In this document: positions 12,247 to 24,426 of the stretch, in pieces
How positions within the stretch are numbered: the first letter of the stretch is position 1
Layout: each line of letters opens with the position of its first letter
Source of the DNA: Tetrahymena elliotti 4EA
Lineage: Eukaryota > Ciliophora > Oligohymenophorea > Hymenostomatida > Tetrahymenidae
Length of the DNA stretch: 64,000 nucleotides
Assembly (NCBI GenBank): GCA_000231825.2
Contig: JH720342.1
Location: 290,353-354,352, forward strand
Reading direction: 5' to 3'
The notes under the pieces: model-generated
The model's input: only the letters and a program-made list of their open reading frames with translations
Database searches by the model: none
Told to the model about the DNA's origin: nothing
Program-made: the position numbers and the translations under genes

Positions 12247-12388
12247 CAGTTTTTATGATAATATAATAAATAATTATTAAGATCATATTTTTACTTTAAA
12301 AATGTGGAATTTAAAAATTAAGTGTATTTCATTCAGTTTTTTTTAAACCTCAAATTAAATTATTTCGAAACAATTAAAAATAAAATAT

Positions 12389-13400
12389 TTCAATCAAAAA
12401 GAAAAACTAAATTATTTAGGAACCAATTTTTTCAGACATTTTTAATTTATCATACTATTTCGACGAATTTTATATTCAAAAATATAGAGTTTAGGATGTA
12501 ATTATTTTTGATATAAACATATTTTGATTTAAATACTGTTTTATTAACAATTCAACTTTTATCAATTCAAATATTACATTTTTCATTTACTTTTAGCTTT
12601 TTAGTTGATATCTAAATTTATGAGGGAGGGAGGGGAGGGGTTTAAATTCTACAGTATTTTAGAACTTTAAAATTTTAATCTTAACAAAGAAGTAAAGTCT
12701 TATGCGAGTGATGTGATAAAAATTGATTTATTCGCCAAACTAATCCTAAAGTAGATAAAATAAATTAGATTTTATTTAATTTTAATAAAAATATTGATTG
12801 TGAATATTGATTTTATCTAATTTTTACCTATTTAACAGATTCTGTTTTTTTGATTCATTTTAAAAACAAAAAAATATTTTAGGAAAATTTATTTGAACCT
12901 AAATGTCTGTTACTCAAATTTTAATTTGATATTAATGAATAAAACAAAAAGAGCAATCTTTTTAGTTTGAAAACTTCATATTTAATGTTAAAGTAAAAAT
13001 AGAGAAAATACATAAATACTAAATAAAAATTAGATATTTTCGAAAATTAAAATTATTTCCTTTAGTTGTTATCAGAACAAATTATTTTTTTTAATTTGAA
13101 TAAAATATAAATGATTTTATTCTTGAGAGTTAGAAATTATTTACTAAAATTTAATCAACATCTTAATAATATTAATAAATGATAGATATATAGATAAAAA
13201 GATTAGTGAATATGAAATAAATACAAATAAAATCCAATAAAATGAACTCATAGACTAATAATCAGTGATAACAAGTCATTTTGTAATTTAATAAAGGCTT
13301 TATGGCTCGTTTTAAATATAGAGAATCCAACAAATTAATAATTAATATAAATCAATTTTTAATTAATTAATTCAAGCAATCAATCAATAAATCAGTCAAA
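12389..13400. other. Intergenic
   Basis: No coding signal. It holds an isolated G-rich motif at 12624-12640, listed separately. The end of the region leads into the A-rich start context of the TLDc gene. Confidence 0.6.
12624..12640 (+). other. G-quadruplex motif
   Basis: Four runs of three or four G separated by single A residues (GGGAGGGAGGGGAGGGG). Single-base loops favour a stable parallel quadruplex. It is conspicuous in DNA that otherwise is nearly free of G runs. Confidence 0.8.
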
Positions 13401-15796
13401 ATGGGAGGAAATCCTTCAAAGAAATCTAACTTTTAAAACTGCAGTTTAACTCAGGAATAAATAGATAAAATTTATGGCAATTTTTGTGAGTTCTCTAAGC
13501 TTAAAGATGGGTATTAAAAATTTATTATTTCAAAGTCCCTTATCATTTTTAAACTCTTAATTATCTATAAATAGAAAATCAAGTACATACATTAGCTCAA
13601 AAGGTTTACAAAAAGTAGTGAAACCAAACAAAGAGTTGGGCAAAAAGATTCACTAATTTTTATCCGAGTAGTCTGTGAGCCAAACCCTAACTTTTGATAC
13701 TTTCCTTTATTTTGGTAAGCAACACTTTCATATTTTTGAAGGAATAAAAGATTTGTTTTAGAATCGTTTTTATATTTTAAGATCAATCAATAATCAAACA
13801 AATATAAAATAGTTGAGTTCTTTTTATAAGGAACATCTTTCATTAGACAAGACCTGAGATACAGAGACTACTCAATCGTTGAAATGTTTGGCTTGCTCTC
13901 CTTCTATTCCAGCCTTACCAAAAATAAACAATAGGACAAGGAATACATCAGCCGTTTAAAGATCAATTATAGAATGGGTCTTGAATTCTTTATTGTAAAT
14001 CTATCTATCTATCTATCTATCTATTTTGTTAATTTTTTATCAATATTTACTCCTAAAATCAATAAAGAATATTTGCTTTTTTTATTAAAAACGGTCCTAA
14101 TATTGATATAATTATAATTAGAAATCTCTACTTACTAATATTAGTCAATATAGATAATAAAAATCTAAACACTTCAATCAAAATCTAATATTTTGATTAA
14201 CGAATCCAAACCAAATCAAATACTCTTTTTTATTATAAATATTTTGTCAAAGGAGAAATTAATTTACATTTTCTATAATGATTAAGAATATTTTCTATCT
14301 TTATAACAAATTTATTTATCATCAATTAATTTACTTTTTCAATTCATAGTATTTTTATTAGATTTATAATCTAAATACTAAATACCAAGTCTTTTTATCA
14401 TCAAAATTTTATAAATTATAAAGGAAGTTCATGGAGTTATTGGAGCTTTGAATGGAAAGTACAAATGGGACAGGGATGAATCTATCCCCAAAAAGCACAA
14501 TTCATTAATTTTTGGTAAATAAAATATTTTTTTTCATTATTTTATTTTTCAACTAAAAAATGATATAATTTCAATATAAGACACAGAAATCATTTAAATT
14601 AAAGCTTTTTGAATTCATTTTATAGATGAAAGACTGACTGATTATTTTGTTTATATTTATTTATTAACATACAATTAGGTGATAAATATGAAATGAGTTT
14701 CTAAGAATTCATCTCAGCTGTGACTGCTAAGCATCCTAACCTAAACAAATTGTTACTAGTCTACTTCTAGAACACTTTCTATTATGACAAAAAATACAAA
14801 GTAAAAAAAGATGATAACTCACATCTTCCTCCAAGATAAAGTTAGTTGTTAGATCTCAATGCTTTGACAAACTTAACATTGAATGTTGATTAGGTAATAA
14901 ATTCATTTATTTATTTATTTATTTTTAAGAATAACTTAATTAATCTTTTTTTCATAAAGTTTTCTGAATTCCCATATCGTGAAGTAGTCTATGATGGAAA
15001 TAAAGACAAATTTAATTTTGAATCTTTAGTTAAAGCAGTCTAAACATTTTCAAATCAAAATTTATTATTGGTTGTTAGTCATGTAGTACCCAAAAATTAA
15101 GCAGCTGAAGAAGAAGATAGTATTCTCTAAAGAGCAAATTGGTAGATAGCAGGCAACACAGAAAGATAAACCTTTGCCGTCTTTTTGCCTAAGTATAAGA
15201 ATAAATCAGAATCATTCCTGTAACTCACTCCTAACTTTTAAGTTTATCATAACAGTGGCAGAGAAAACTTCTTGAATATGGACTAGACAGCAATAGGTAC
15301 ATATATATTCAATATTATTATATGAATTAAATTATTTTTTAATTAATCAATTTAGTTGTTTTGTTTGGAGAAGAATCAGAAAATGATTTAATGCTAATTC
15401 ATAATGAAATCACCTAACAAAGCTACATCAAGTCTACTTATCCTGAATTAACTTAAGGTGGCGATTAAACTAGATTAATGAAGGTAATAACTAAATTTTA
15501 TTCTAAATATTCTAAAAAAATTTTATAAAAAGATTGATCAAATTGAATTGTGGGTTTTAAGTGATGAAGCTATTGATATGACTCTTTACAATAAATCTGT
15601 TAATTAAACTGTTCTCGTTTAAGAACAAGTCATTACTGCTTAGCCTCAAGTTAACACCAGAACTATTACAACAACCACTACTACTAATGTCTAACCTTAA
15701 TAAGTAGTCATTGAAAGAAATGCTTCTCGTGAATACTACGTTACTTAAACTAACTAACAATACTACCAAACCACCTAAATTAAAGATGTTAAATGA
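13401..15796 (+). CDS. TLDc-domain protein, EAK-7/MEAK7-like
   Basis: Eight exons: 13401-13510, 13575-13714, 13813-13994, 14424-14514, 14679-14893, 14960-15296, 15356-15483 and 15533-15796. Phases agree at every junction and total 489 codons (488 residues; human MEAK7 is about 456). The N-terminus MGGNPSKK is a good N-myristoylation signal, as in EAK-7 proteins. The first half is helical, with an EF-hand-like stretch (DKYEMSFQEFISAVTAK). Residues from about 245 on match a TLDc domain: LLLVVSHVV, WQIAGNTERQTFAVFLPKY, FLQLTPNFQVYHNSG, VVLFGEESENDLMLIHNEI and KIDQIELWVLSDEAI. The tail is Q/T-rich. TLDc proteins of this class act at lysosomes with V-ATPase and mTOR signalling; that role here is inferred. 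Confidence 0.85.
14001..14024. repeat. CTAT microsatellite in an intron
   Basis: Six CTAT units just inside the third intron of the TLDc gene. Confidence 0.9.
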
Positions 15797-16719
15797 AAAA
15801 GAACGTTCCATAAAATACCTCATTATTATTAACTTTGTTGATGTGTTTATTTTTATAAATTCTTTGTTCATTACAGTACCATCAATTAAATTCAATTACC
15901 TGCATTTATCAATTAAAAAGTTTATAATTAATTTATCATTCTATCTAATTTTTCGATTTTACTTAAATCTTAATTGTATATTCTTGTTAAATTAGACCAG
16001 CTTATTATTATGAAGCTGATTCTGATAACATTTTAAAGTGTGTTGGCTTTTTAGAAATTTGTTTCTTTTGAAATTTCCTTATTGATAATCTATGATTAAT
16101 TAAAAATAAAATTATACCTACACAATATTTAATTAAAGAGAAAATAATTAACAATAATTCAGGTTTTAGTTTTTACATTTTCAAAATCAGAAAGAGTCTA
16201 GAAAAATACTAAAATGTATGGTTTTTTAACATTATTTTATCAATTCAATCTAAGTATTAATATAAGATACAATAATATTATGGTGTATGGATTTTTAAAT
16301 GATTTTAATAAGTATAATACTGCAATTCCTCTATTATTCGATATTCGGAATTTTAGATTTCCTTCTATCCTGAAGGTAAATACTGTACAAACAATAGATT
16401 GAATAGCTTACAATACTTTTTTACTTGTCCAAACTTTTTGTCCAATTTTTTGAAAATTAACAATACTGGAATTCATGAAAAAAAGCCTATTAAGAAAATT
16501 AAAATAAAGGAGATAGATCTTAATCACATTTTTTATGATTAAAAATAAGATTTATATCATCTTTTAATAATTTATAAACCAATAAAATATAGTGGAAGTG
16601 GAAAGAAAGACTAGAAGTCAAAAAAAAACTAATTTACTAATTAATAAAAGATTACTTTTTTAATAATAAAACAAATCAGACAAAATTAGCATTAAAATAA
16701 CTAAAATTTGATTGAATAA
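15797..16719. other. Intergenic
   Basis: Lies between two convergent genes. AT-rich; short frames near 15711-15995 and 16214-16402 show no codon bias or conservation. Nothing else seen. Confidence 0.6.
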
Positions 16720-18060
16720 TCAGATGAGCCTATATCCACATGGATTTTACCAATTTTAGAGTTTCTGAATGCTTTTCAAGTATTCCAATATTTATTGAAG
16801 ATTTTCATTATAGTATTTTTCAATAAAACTTTATGAGTGAATAGAATACTCAATATCCTCAAATTAATATGAGAGTTCTTTCTAGATAAACTCATCAATT
16901 GAGAGATTCTAAGGATTTTATAAAATGTTTAATCTATACTAAATTAGCTTTTGCAAACTATTAATATCTACATCCATTTCTATAATTGATAAAAAGTATT
17001 CACTTATCAATTATTATTAACTTTTTTATTTAATAAGTTGAGTAAAACATTTCTTTTTTTATTGTAAAACCAAAGGAAATCCATCAAATGTTTATATAAA
17101 AACTTATTTCTCTTCCGTATCAAGATTTCTTTGTTTTAAATCTATTCCAGCTAAAGTCTATTTAATTTTATCTGACTGGTTTTTTATTAAATCTACTTAT
17201 TATTTCCTTAGAAAAATGGAGTTCAGAGAATCCTTATTCAATCCTAATAGTTCTAAGTAGCTCTTTGAAAACCCTGTTTTGAGAACTTAAACATCTTTAT
17301 CTCTGTAATCTATTCTACCTAATGAATACCAAAACATTGATATTTAATTCTGATTATTATAGTTTTTGCTAATATAATCATAAGATTTATCAATAAATTC
17401 TTTAAATTCTTTGTCTTTCATTTCAAGCTCCGTTTCAGTCAATTTTATGTTTGCCAATTCATCATATTATCTTTTTACTAAACTATAGATTTTTAAAAGC
17501 TCTTATTCAATTTCTTTGTACTAAATTCCTTGCATTTTACTTAAATAATGTAATGCTTCTTCAATAGATGATTAATGAATCTTGTTATTTTTAGTAAAGT
17601 GTAGATCTATTACTCCTAGATTCTTTTTTTCTTCAACACATTCTACTATCTATTATTAATAATTAAAGCTTAAAGATCCTAATGATGAACATAATCTCAA
17701 AGTTCCATCATTCATTAATGTCATTCCTGTCCACAATTTGATACGATCAAAACCAAATAAGCCTTAATTTATATTTTATTAAACTCTAAGCTGGCATATT
17801 TCATTTCTATATTATTAGTCTCCATTATATTCTAAATCAATACATTTATTGTACATATCTCCAAATTATTAATAGTAGGATATTAGATTAGGTTTCGAAG
17901 ATTGTGATGATGATTCACTTTACTCATCTGAAATTTAACTTATATTTGTAGATGTCTAATGAAACGAAGTTTAATTTTGTTTAGAGTAAAATTCATCTTA
18001 GCAATTTAAATTATATTATTATCTAAAAGAATTATTTTAATTCAAAAACCCTACTTCCAT
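16720..18060 (-). CDS. Basic/PAS-like family protein, sub-group 2
   Basis: Single exon, 446 codons plus TGA, beginning MEVGFLNQNNSFRQQ after an A-rich context. The N-terminal 90 residues are polar and rich in S, Q and N, and the long basic run of the other sub-groups is missing. The first conserved block has LWTGMTLMNDGTLRLC and FNYQQQIVECVEEKKNLGV. The PAS-like block has WYSLGRIDYRDKDVQVL, GFSKSYLELLGLN, FLRKQQVDLI and TFDGFPLVLQ. The C-terminal block has NLSIDEFIQKELSYQFEDIEYSIHSQ and ends in CGYRLI. Closest to the genes at 19055 and 24427. A conserved short helix near residues 180-215 could be a coiled coil. Confidence 0.85.
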
Positions 18061-19054
18061 TCTTTATTTAAGGTTTAAAATTGTATTATGATTTACATTA
18101 ATTAATTAGCAAGAAAATTTTTATAATGAATTTCGTTTAGAAATATCAATTTTGTGATTTTTTTATATTTTGTTTCAATATCAACCAAAAATTAAGATAA
18201 TAGAATCAATAATCTACAAATTCCTTTTAAGTATCTGATCACCATAAATATGATAGGTAAATTCCTTTGAATAGTTAAAATATTATGATATTTAATTCAA
18301 TTTATTCATTTAAATGAAATACTAATTGCAAATACATGCATATTTGCTTTTTTACTTACTTACTTACTTAGTTGCATCAGAAAAACTTGATTGTTCTTTG
18401 AAAATAATGGAAAATAACCCAACAAGAGATATTCAGTCTTTAAGGAATTAATTAAATTGATTCTTTACACACAAATATGGAGATGGTTCTGAAGGCCAGT
18501 CAGTGTCTTCCACTTTAGATAAAATAAATGGTTTTAACAACAAAAATAAGTATAAAGTATTTTAGAAAAATAGTATCAGATGCAATGTAGATAGCAGGAA
18601 GGGTGTGGTATATATTTATTTAATATAATTAATAAAAAATACTTTGATATAGATATGCATACGACTTTATTAAAAATCCTGAATTTTTTTTTTAATAATT
18701 AAATTAGTTTGTTTTTGGTTGTTTTTAGTTTGTTAAGTTTGTTTATATAGAAAATTTTGAATTAAGAAAGTATCAGATAATTTATAAAGCTTCAGATCAT
18801 ACTTTATCAATTTTTAAGTGGTTTTCATTTATAATTTATGAATGATATAGACAAAAAACACTAATTCCAAAGATAAAATTAACATTTTTTCAGCCTAAAT
18901 TGAAACACCTTTTTTTAGCTACCCTTTTTAGAAATTATTCAAAATTCAAAAAAGAAATCTGAATGACCTAGCTATCTTTGTCTGCTTGGTTCTTTGTATT
19001 ATTTTTCAAAATTATGAATTTGTATTAATTTTAAATTGATTTCAAAAATAAATT
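18061..19054. other. Intergenic with a possible gene remnant
   Basis: A plus-strand frame at 18407-18609 starts MENNPTRDIQSLRNQLN, is cut by an in-frame TGA at 18458-18460, then continues FFTHKYGDGSEGQ with coding-like composition. It may be an exon relic of an unknown gene. The right part (about 18750-19054) aligns with 24000-24426, downstream flank shared by two paralogues. Confidence 0.4.
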
Positions 19055-20440
19055 TCAAAAAATTTAATTTTTGAGCTAATTTTGATTTATCAATTTATAG
19101 CCACATGGCTTTCTTTCATCTTTTTACTTAACTATTAATAGTTGTTCTTTTAACTTAGCCATTTCCTTAATATTTTCTGAGTAAAATTTTTCAGCAAATG
19201 ATTAAGAGTGTATAGAATATTCAACATCTTCAAAATTAAGTGATAACTCTTTTTAAATATATTCATCAATAGACAAATTTTATGAGTTTTAAAGGATTTT
19301 TTGTCTGTATTCAATAAGTCTTTGAAGTTCTTAAATTTCAATATCAAACTCAATCAAATAAAATAAATATTCAATAATCATCTCATGTTTATTTTATAAT
19401 TTTTCATTATTAATAATGTACCTTCTCTATATCAAATTAAGAGGAAAGCCATCAAATGTTTGCACTTGGAGTAAATATTTTTCTTCTTTAGGGGACCTAA
19501 ACTTGTTATCCATAACCTCTATAGTTTATAATGTTATTTTATTCTTTTCCTATATTAGATCAACTTGATGCTTTCTTAAATAAATAGTACTCAAATTAGA
19601 CTAATTTAATCCTAAGAGGTATAAGTAGCTCTTTGAAAATCCTGATCTTACAAACTCATATTGCTAATCTCTATGACTGTATTTAATTATTTAGTAACAA
19701 TACATTTAAGAAAAACTATCTTTATTTTAAACATAAACTCTATCTAAATAACTATAACAAAACTCTAGGTAATTTTAGAATTCCTCATCTTTTTTATTAA
19801 GCTAAAGAGAGCTGAAATTAAATATAGAAATTCTTTTCAAATAGCTTGAAATATGTTCATAAAAGCGAGTTAACTAAAACTTTACTTGATAAAAGTCAAT
19901 TCCTTCTATCTTTTTTAAGAAAAAAAGCGCTTCTTCTAAAGAACACTCCCTTAAAGATTGGTTCTTGCTTAAATGTAAATCCATAACACCTAAAGACTTT
20001 TTATCTTCAATACAATCAATGTTTTGCTATTAATAATTAAAGCTAGTTGAGCCTTACATAGAAAAAATTCTCAAAGCCCCATCTTTTGTAATTACCAAGC
20101 CATTAATAATTTTCATTTTATCAAAAGGAGCTAGTTTAATATTCCTCATAATTATTGCTCTCTTAATCTACTCTTCTTCATTTTCTTATTTATAAACTTG
20201 ATCATTTTTCTCCTCCTCTTAATTTTATTCTAAATCTAATTAAAAAATATTGCAGCACAATTCATCATATTTGTCATAAATTGTAAGAGAAGATAATTCC
20301 TATGAATAAATAAACGATGAACATATATTGTGGTTTGAATAATAAATAGAGCCCTGATTATATCCGGCTATATTTTCCTGCATTTAACTATCATCAAAAG
20401 ACTAATCTACACCACAAAATTAATTGTTTTCTATTTCCAT
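19055..20440 (-). CDS. Basic/PAS-like family protein, sub-group 2
   Basis: Single exon, 461 codons plus TGA, start MEIENNQFCGVDQSF. Very similar to the gene at 24427: both share INGL-ITKDG, FNYQQQNIDCIEDKKSLGVMDLHLS, the PAS-like block GFSKSYLYLLGLNQSNL, YLRKHQVDLIQEKNKITLQTIEVMDNKF and TFDGFPLNLIQRR, and a C-terminal NLSIDEYIQKELSLNFEDVEYS followed by CGYKLI. An acidic patch (QNQEEEKNDQ) lies near residues 70-90 where other sub-groups are basic. The downstream flank is also duplicated. Function unknown; sensory or regulatory role inferred from the PAS-like block. Confidence 0.85.
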
Positions 20441-21684
20441 TCGGCCTTGTAATTATGTTTTCTGTTTTAAAATCAATTTTAAATTTTAAATTTTTTTACA
20501 AAATTAATCAATAATCCTATTTTTAAAATGTAATTGACTCTTGATAAATAAATAAATAAATAACCTTTAATTTGTTACAAGTACATTATACTTATAATAT
20601 AGAATTATAAATCAATCTGCCTTTCATATTTAATCAGAATTATTAAATTTCCTCTTCTTACTCTTCTTACTGTAATTTTGTGCAGTTTAAAATATTTGAA
20701 ACCTTATTTATCCTTACTTTTTTTATTTTAAGTTAATCATAGACTAGCTATTTTTACCTAATGATTCATAACTAATACCATATAATAACATAGTTGTTTG
20801 TCATTTTATTTTAGTCGTTTTCAAAAAAAAGGTATTATTATTTAATTTGTCTCTTATTTTTTTGAATTAAATTTTACTATTATGAAATACATAAATAATC
20901 TTATTATTTTAAACAATTAAAAAGCTATTCTAAATATTTTCTTTTTTATGACTTACTTTATTTATTTTAAGTTTTTAACGTACTTTTTCTGATTTCATTT
21001 TTATATGGAAACTAATATAAAAATTATTATTTTCTAATTGTTATTCTATCAACTTGTGAGTTATAAAGGCTAAATCTTGGGTCTTGTGTTTCCTTTTATT
21101 TTCTTCATTTTTCTTTCTTTAGTAGTTCTTCTTAAGAGTGTATTTGTGTATTTAGTCTCCATGAAAAAAACCTATCAAGAGTGTAGTAGATTATTTACAG
21201 GAAAACATAGAAGCTGTTTTTAATCTTATTCTGAATTAATTAAGTGAATAATGTTGAGATGAATCATATTTTTTATTATAATCGTCAATCAAAAATACAT
21301 ATTCATCAAAAATAATTAGTTCACAAATAATGACTATTACCTAATAATCAAATATTAATTTTCAAATTTAAATTGCTTTAAGCGGTTTTTTACAAAGAAT
21401 TTATGATTAATCTGGACTTCCTTATATTAATAGATAATTTAATTTATAGGAAAAGCACTTTTAATGAGAGAAAAAATAATATTTTACGAATTCTTTTTCT
21501 TTTTAAAAAACTCCATCATATATAGTTTAAGTAAATGAATTTAATTTATTTAAAAATAACTGGTTTTAATTTAAAAATAAATTTATTTCGATGGAAAGAA
21601 ATTAAAATTGTTGAAATTATTTGATATAATTAAATATCATTTTCACAAATTAAGTATTCAATATTTTAAATATTTAAAAATACA
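20441..21684. other. Intergenic, with one low-confidence frame
   Basis: A minus-strand ciliate-code frame at 21208-20801 (135 codons) begins MFSCKQSTTLLIGFF and is very lysine-rich. No homology recognised and no splice support, so it may be chance. The rest is AT-rich with an (AAAT)n patch near 20540. Confidence 0.4.
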
Positions 21685-22200
21685 GTGATCGTAACCAATT
21701 TTGTTGTATTTCATGATTATTTTGGAAAGAAGTTTCCACCTTTTTTAATCTTCAAAGAAACCAAGGATGCCAAAATCCATAATGAAATAAGACAACTGAA
21801 TTCTAAAGAAGTTTACAATACGGTGTAGTAAAAAGCATGGTAGAATACTTAAGTATTACTTGAGTGGATGGAATATTTTAAATCCTAAATTGAAATATAA
21901 AAACCCTTTATTCTACTCGCTGATTCATAAGGGCTTCATGTAGAAATTCTTCCATAACAATTAGATTCAAAAAGGAAATCATAAAAAGTGATATTAATAC
22001 CTTCTTATTTGACTCCAAAGCTTTAACCCTTAGATGTGGGTGTTAATCATGCATTTAAAAATTAACTAAAAATTGAATGGTCATAAAAATAGAATTATCA
22101 AAGTTAAGCAGAGAAGACCTAATGAATGACATTATCAAATCCTGGAAAGCTATAAAAGCAGAAATAGGTTATAAATAGTTTTAATTCAGCAAATCCCTAT
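21685..22200 (+). pseudogene. Decayed DDE-type transposase (pogo/Tigger-like)
   Basis: A plus-strand frame from 21685 to the TGA at 22123-22125 reads like the second half of a DDE_1 (CENP-B/Tigger/pogo) domain: VTNFVVFHDYFGKKFPP, PFILLADSQGLHVEIL (position of the second catalytic Asp) and PSYLTPKLQPLDVGVNHAF followed by KNQLKIEW. The LQPLD-x-GV-x-x-x-FK signature is diagnostic. After an apparent one-base frameshift the protein continues as EDLMNDIIKSWKAI, which fits the family's next helix. The N-terminal DNA-binding part and first catalytic Asp are missing, so this is a truncated relic. It shows TE-derived sequence survives in this locus. Confidence 0.75.
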
Positions 22201-22327
22201 TTATCAGATTTATTATGATGTATTCAAAGTATTTATATTTATAAATTGTAATTTCTTCTTTCAATTTAAAATATTATATTAATTCTTTCGTTCATTTTAT
22301 TTCCACTTAATTACGTGCTCCACTGTA

Positions 22328-22468
22328 TCTAATCATTTCTAAAAAAATAAGCAAGCAGTATTTTAATGAGAAACTACAAACAAATGTTTTTGATAACTCC
22401 ACAGATGTACTCTAAATTTTTCAGACACTAAAAAATATTTTCTTAATTATTATTTAAAGTGAATAGAC
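22328..22468 (+). repeat. Dispersed repeat, copy 1
   Basis: About 140 bp, repeated with roughly 90 % identity at 22693-22836 by eye. Shared core: AAATAAGCAAGCAGTATTTT, then AATGAGAAAC and AGATGTA-TCTAAATTTTTC. Read in frame with TAA as Gln it gives ISKQYFNEKLQTNVFDN, so it may be the tail of the transposase relic just upstream. Confidence 0.8.
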
Positions 22469-22692
22469 TCTAACGTTAAAATTAATTTATTTTTTTAATT
22501 TTTTCTGAAAAATGAAAATTAAATTATATCTAAGAACATAATAAGATCCTTTTTATTTTATTATGTTTTGAAGAGATTTAATAAATTATTAAATAAATAA
22601 GCTAAAATAATAAAGCAATAAAGAATTTCAAAATTTAATTAATTTTTCAAATCAATCAATGATCAATGAATTAAACAAAAATAAAACTAAAT

Positions 22693-22836
22693 ATCTAATT
22701 ATTTCTAGAAAAATAAGCAAGCAGTATTTTAATGAGAAACAACAAACAAATATTTTTGATAACTCCCAGATGTAATCTAAATTTTTCTGACACAAAAATA
22801 TTAATTCTTAATTATTTATTTAAAGTTAATAAGATC
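22693..22836 (+). repeat. Dispersed repeat, copy 2
   Basis: Second copy of the repeat at 22328-22468, in direct orientation about 365 bp away. A weaker inverted third copy (GTGTCTGAAAAATTT) lies near 26828. Confidence 0.8.
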
Positions 22837-22984
22837 TATTATCTTCATATTTAAACCTAGGTGTAAATTTTATTTGATTCATTCATTCATTAATTTTTGT
22901 TTGTTTGTTTTTTTAATATTCAATTGAAATTTTTATAATTTTATCTTGTTCTCATCATTTCTTTATTTAATTTTTTATATAGAA

Positions 22985-23620
22985 TTTTTAAAAAGTAAAA
23001 GTGGTGCTGGTATGTTGGTGAAATTGGTGTTTAAGATTAGGATCTGACTTATGAAAATTCTTTAATCTATAAATTTTGGTTCTTGACCAAATGTAAAATT
23101 AGTTTTTGAATTATGATGTAAATAAAATTAGTTTTTGAATTATGATGTAAAATTAGTTTTTGAATTATGAATTTTTCCGATTTTTTTTTATAAGTAACAT
23201 TCTGACTTATTTATTCAGGTTTGTTTATTTGATATTTGGTTCATTACTTTTTAATTTTTGTTTTAAAATTTAATCTGCATTTTTATCTTTTATTTATTCT
23301 TTAAATATTTCTTAATGAAATTTTTTTATTTTTATAATTTTTTATAAGTGGAAATAAAATTGGTTTTTTCTGGGATAGCAAAAATACTCTGATCTTTAAA
23401 CTTCAGCTCTTTGGCTTGACGAAACTTAGTCTTAAAATATCAATTATACATTTTTGAATAAATAAAGATTTTAAACATATTTAATCCTTTGATTATTGTT
23501 CATTTGTTCATTTCAAATTTAATTCGCATTTTAATCTTTTTCTCATATTTGTTTATTCAATATTTTTAATTTTCATAATTTTTAAAAGTGAGAATAGTTT
23601 TGATAAATGAATGTTTAAGA
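22985..23620 (+). pseudogene. Decayed LRR exons
   Basis: Three plus-strand remnants of LRR cassettes beginning near 22992, 23349 and 23588. The first still reads VGEIGVQD then GSDL and FFNLQILVLDQ across a frameshift and an in-frame TGA; the second keeps GNKIGFF and the pattern of the C-terminal half; the third keeps only the start. Intervening DNA has the T-rich make-up of LRR introns in this window. It is an abandoned LRR gene. Confidence 0.65.
23094..23170. repeat. Short tandem repeat
   Basis: Three copies of a 25-33 base unit (TAGTTTTTGAATTATGATGT) in the intron of the decayed LRR gene. Confidence 0.85.
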
Positions 23621-24426
23621 ATAAAGACTAAATCTAATATAACAAAAAGGTTAGCTAAACTAATATGTTATCATTGAAATAATTAAACTATGAATGATTT
23701 TTAAAACTCTAAAATGAAAATTTAAAAATACGTTTAATTTAATAAAATTTATTTTTGAAAACTTGAATTAATTACTTACAATGTAATTATAAAGTAAATA
23801 AACATTAAAAGACAGTGTTTTAAAATTTATTTTTTGAATCAAAAATTTTTTTAAATTAAATTTATTAGGAACCTTCTCATAGGTGTTGTTTTTTTTATCA
23901 GAGATGATGATTACTATTGATCTAAAATGCTTTCATCTCAATATCTAAAAAAATATAAATCCCTGAAATTAGAAAAAGTAATTAAAATTTATATTTTGTA
24001 AAATTAAGTAAGTAAATATAAATATATTTTATGACAGAAACTTTAGTGTTTTAAACAAACTAAATAATTCAAGGTTTATATATTATAATAGAGTTTTTTT
24101 TATATTGATTCCTTCAAAATTTAGTTCAGTTATTATAATTCTTAATTAAGAAATTATCAGATGATTAATTATATATCATATCAAATTTCATCAGTTTTTA
24201 CAGAAATTTTCATTTGTGATTATTGAATGAGATAGACAACACGAATTTGATTGAAAAATTAAATTGTCATTTTTCAATCTAAATCTAAAAAAATTTTTTT
24301 TTAGTGATCATTATTAGATATTATGCAAAATTAAGAAAAAGAGTCTTAATTATTTAATTATTTCTTTGTATGTTTGAAAAGAAATGAATTTATTTAAATT
24401 TTATGAATTGGTATCAAAAATATATT
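23621..24426. other. Intergenic
   Basis: No gene. From about 24000 it aligns with the flank at 18750-19054, marking the edge of the duplication that produced the genes at 19055 and 24427. Confidence 0.6.

Larger units (their letters stand above)
8217..12388. repeat. Tandem segmental duplication of a gene with its flanks
   Basis: Segments of about 1.9 kb, 8217-10125 and 10559-12388, align over upstream DNA, the full coding region and downstream DNA (for instance the shared block AATTATTAAGATCATAT after both genes). The genes stay open in both copies, so duplication was followed by selection or is recent. Confidence 0.9.

Noticed and set aside
12624..12640. Considered an internal telomere repeat because of the G runs.
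   Set aside because: The Tetrahymena telomere unit is GGGGTT; here the spacers are single A residues.
13592..13786. Minus-strand 64-codon frame.
   Set aside because: Antisense shadow of exon 2 of the TLDc gene, whose splice phases agree on the plus strand.
18407..18609. Coding-like stretch with one in-frame TGA.
   Set aside because: Could not be linked to any gene; kept only as a possible relic in the intergenic note.
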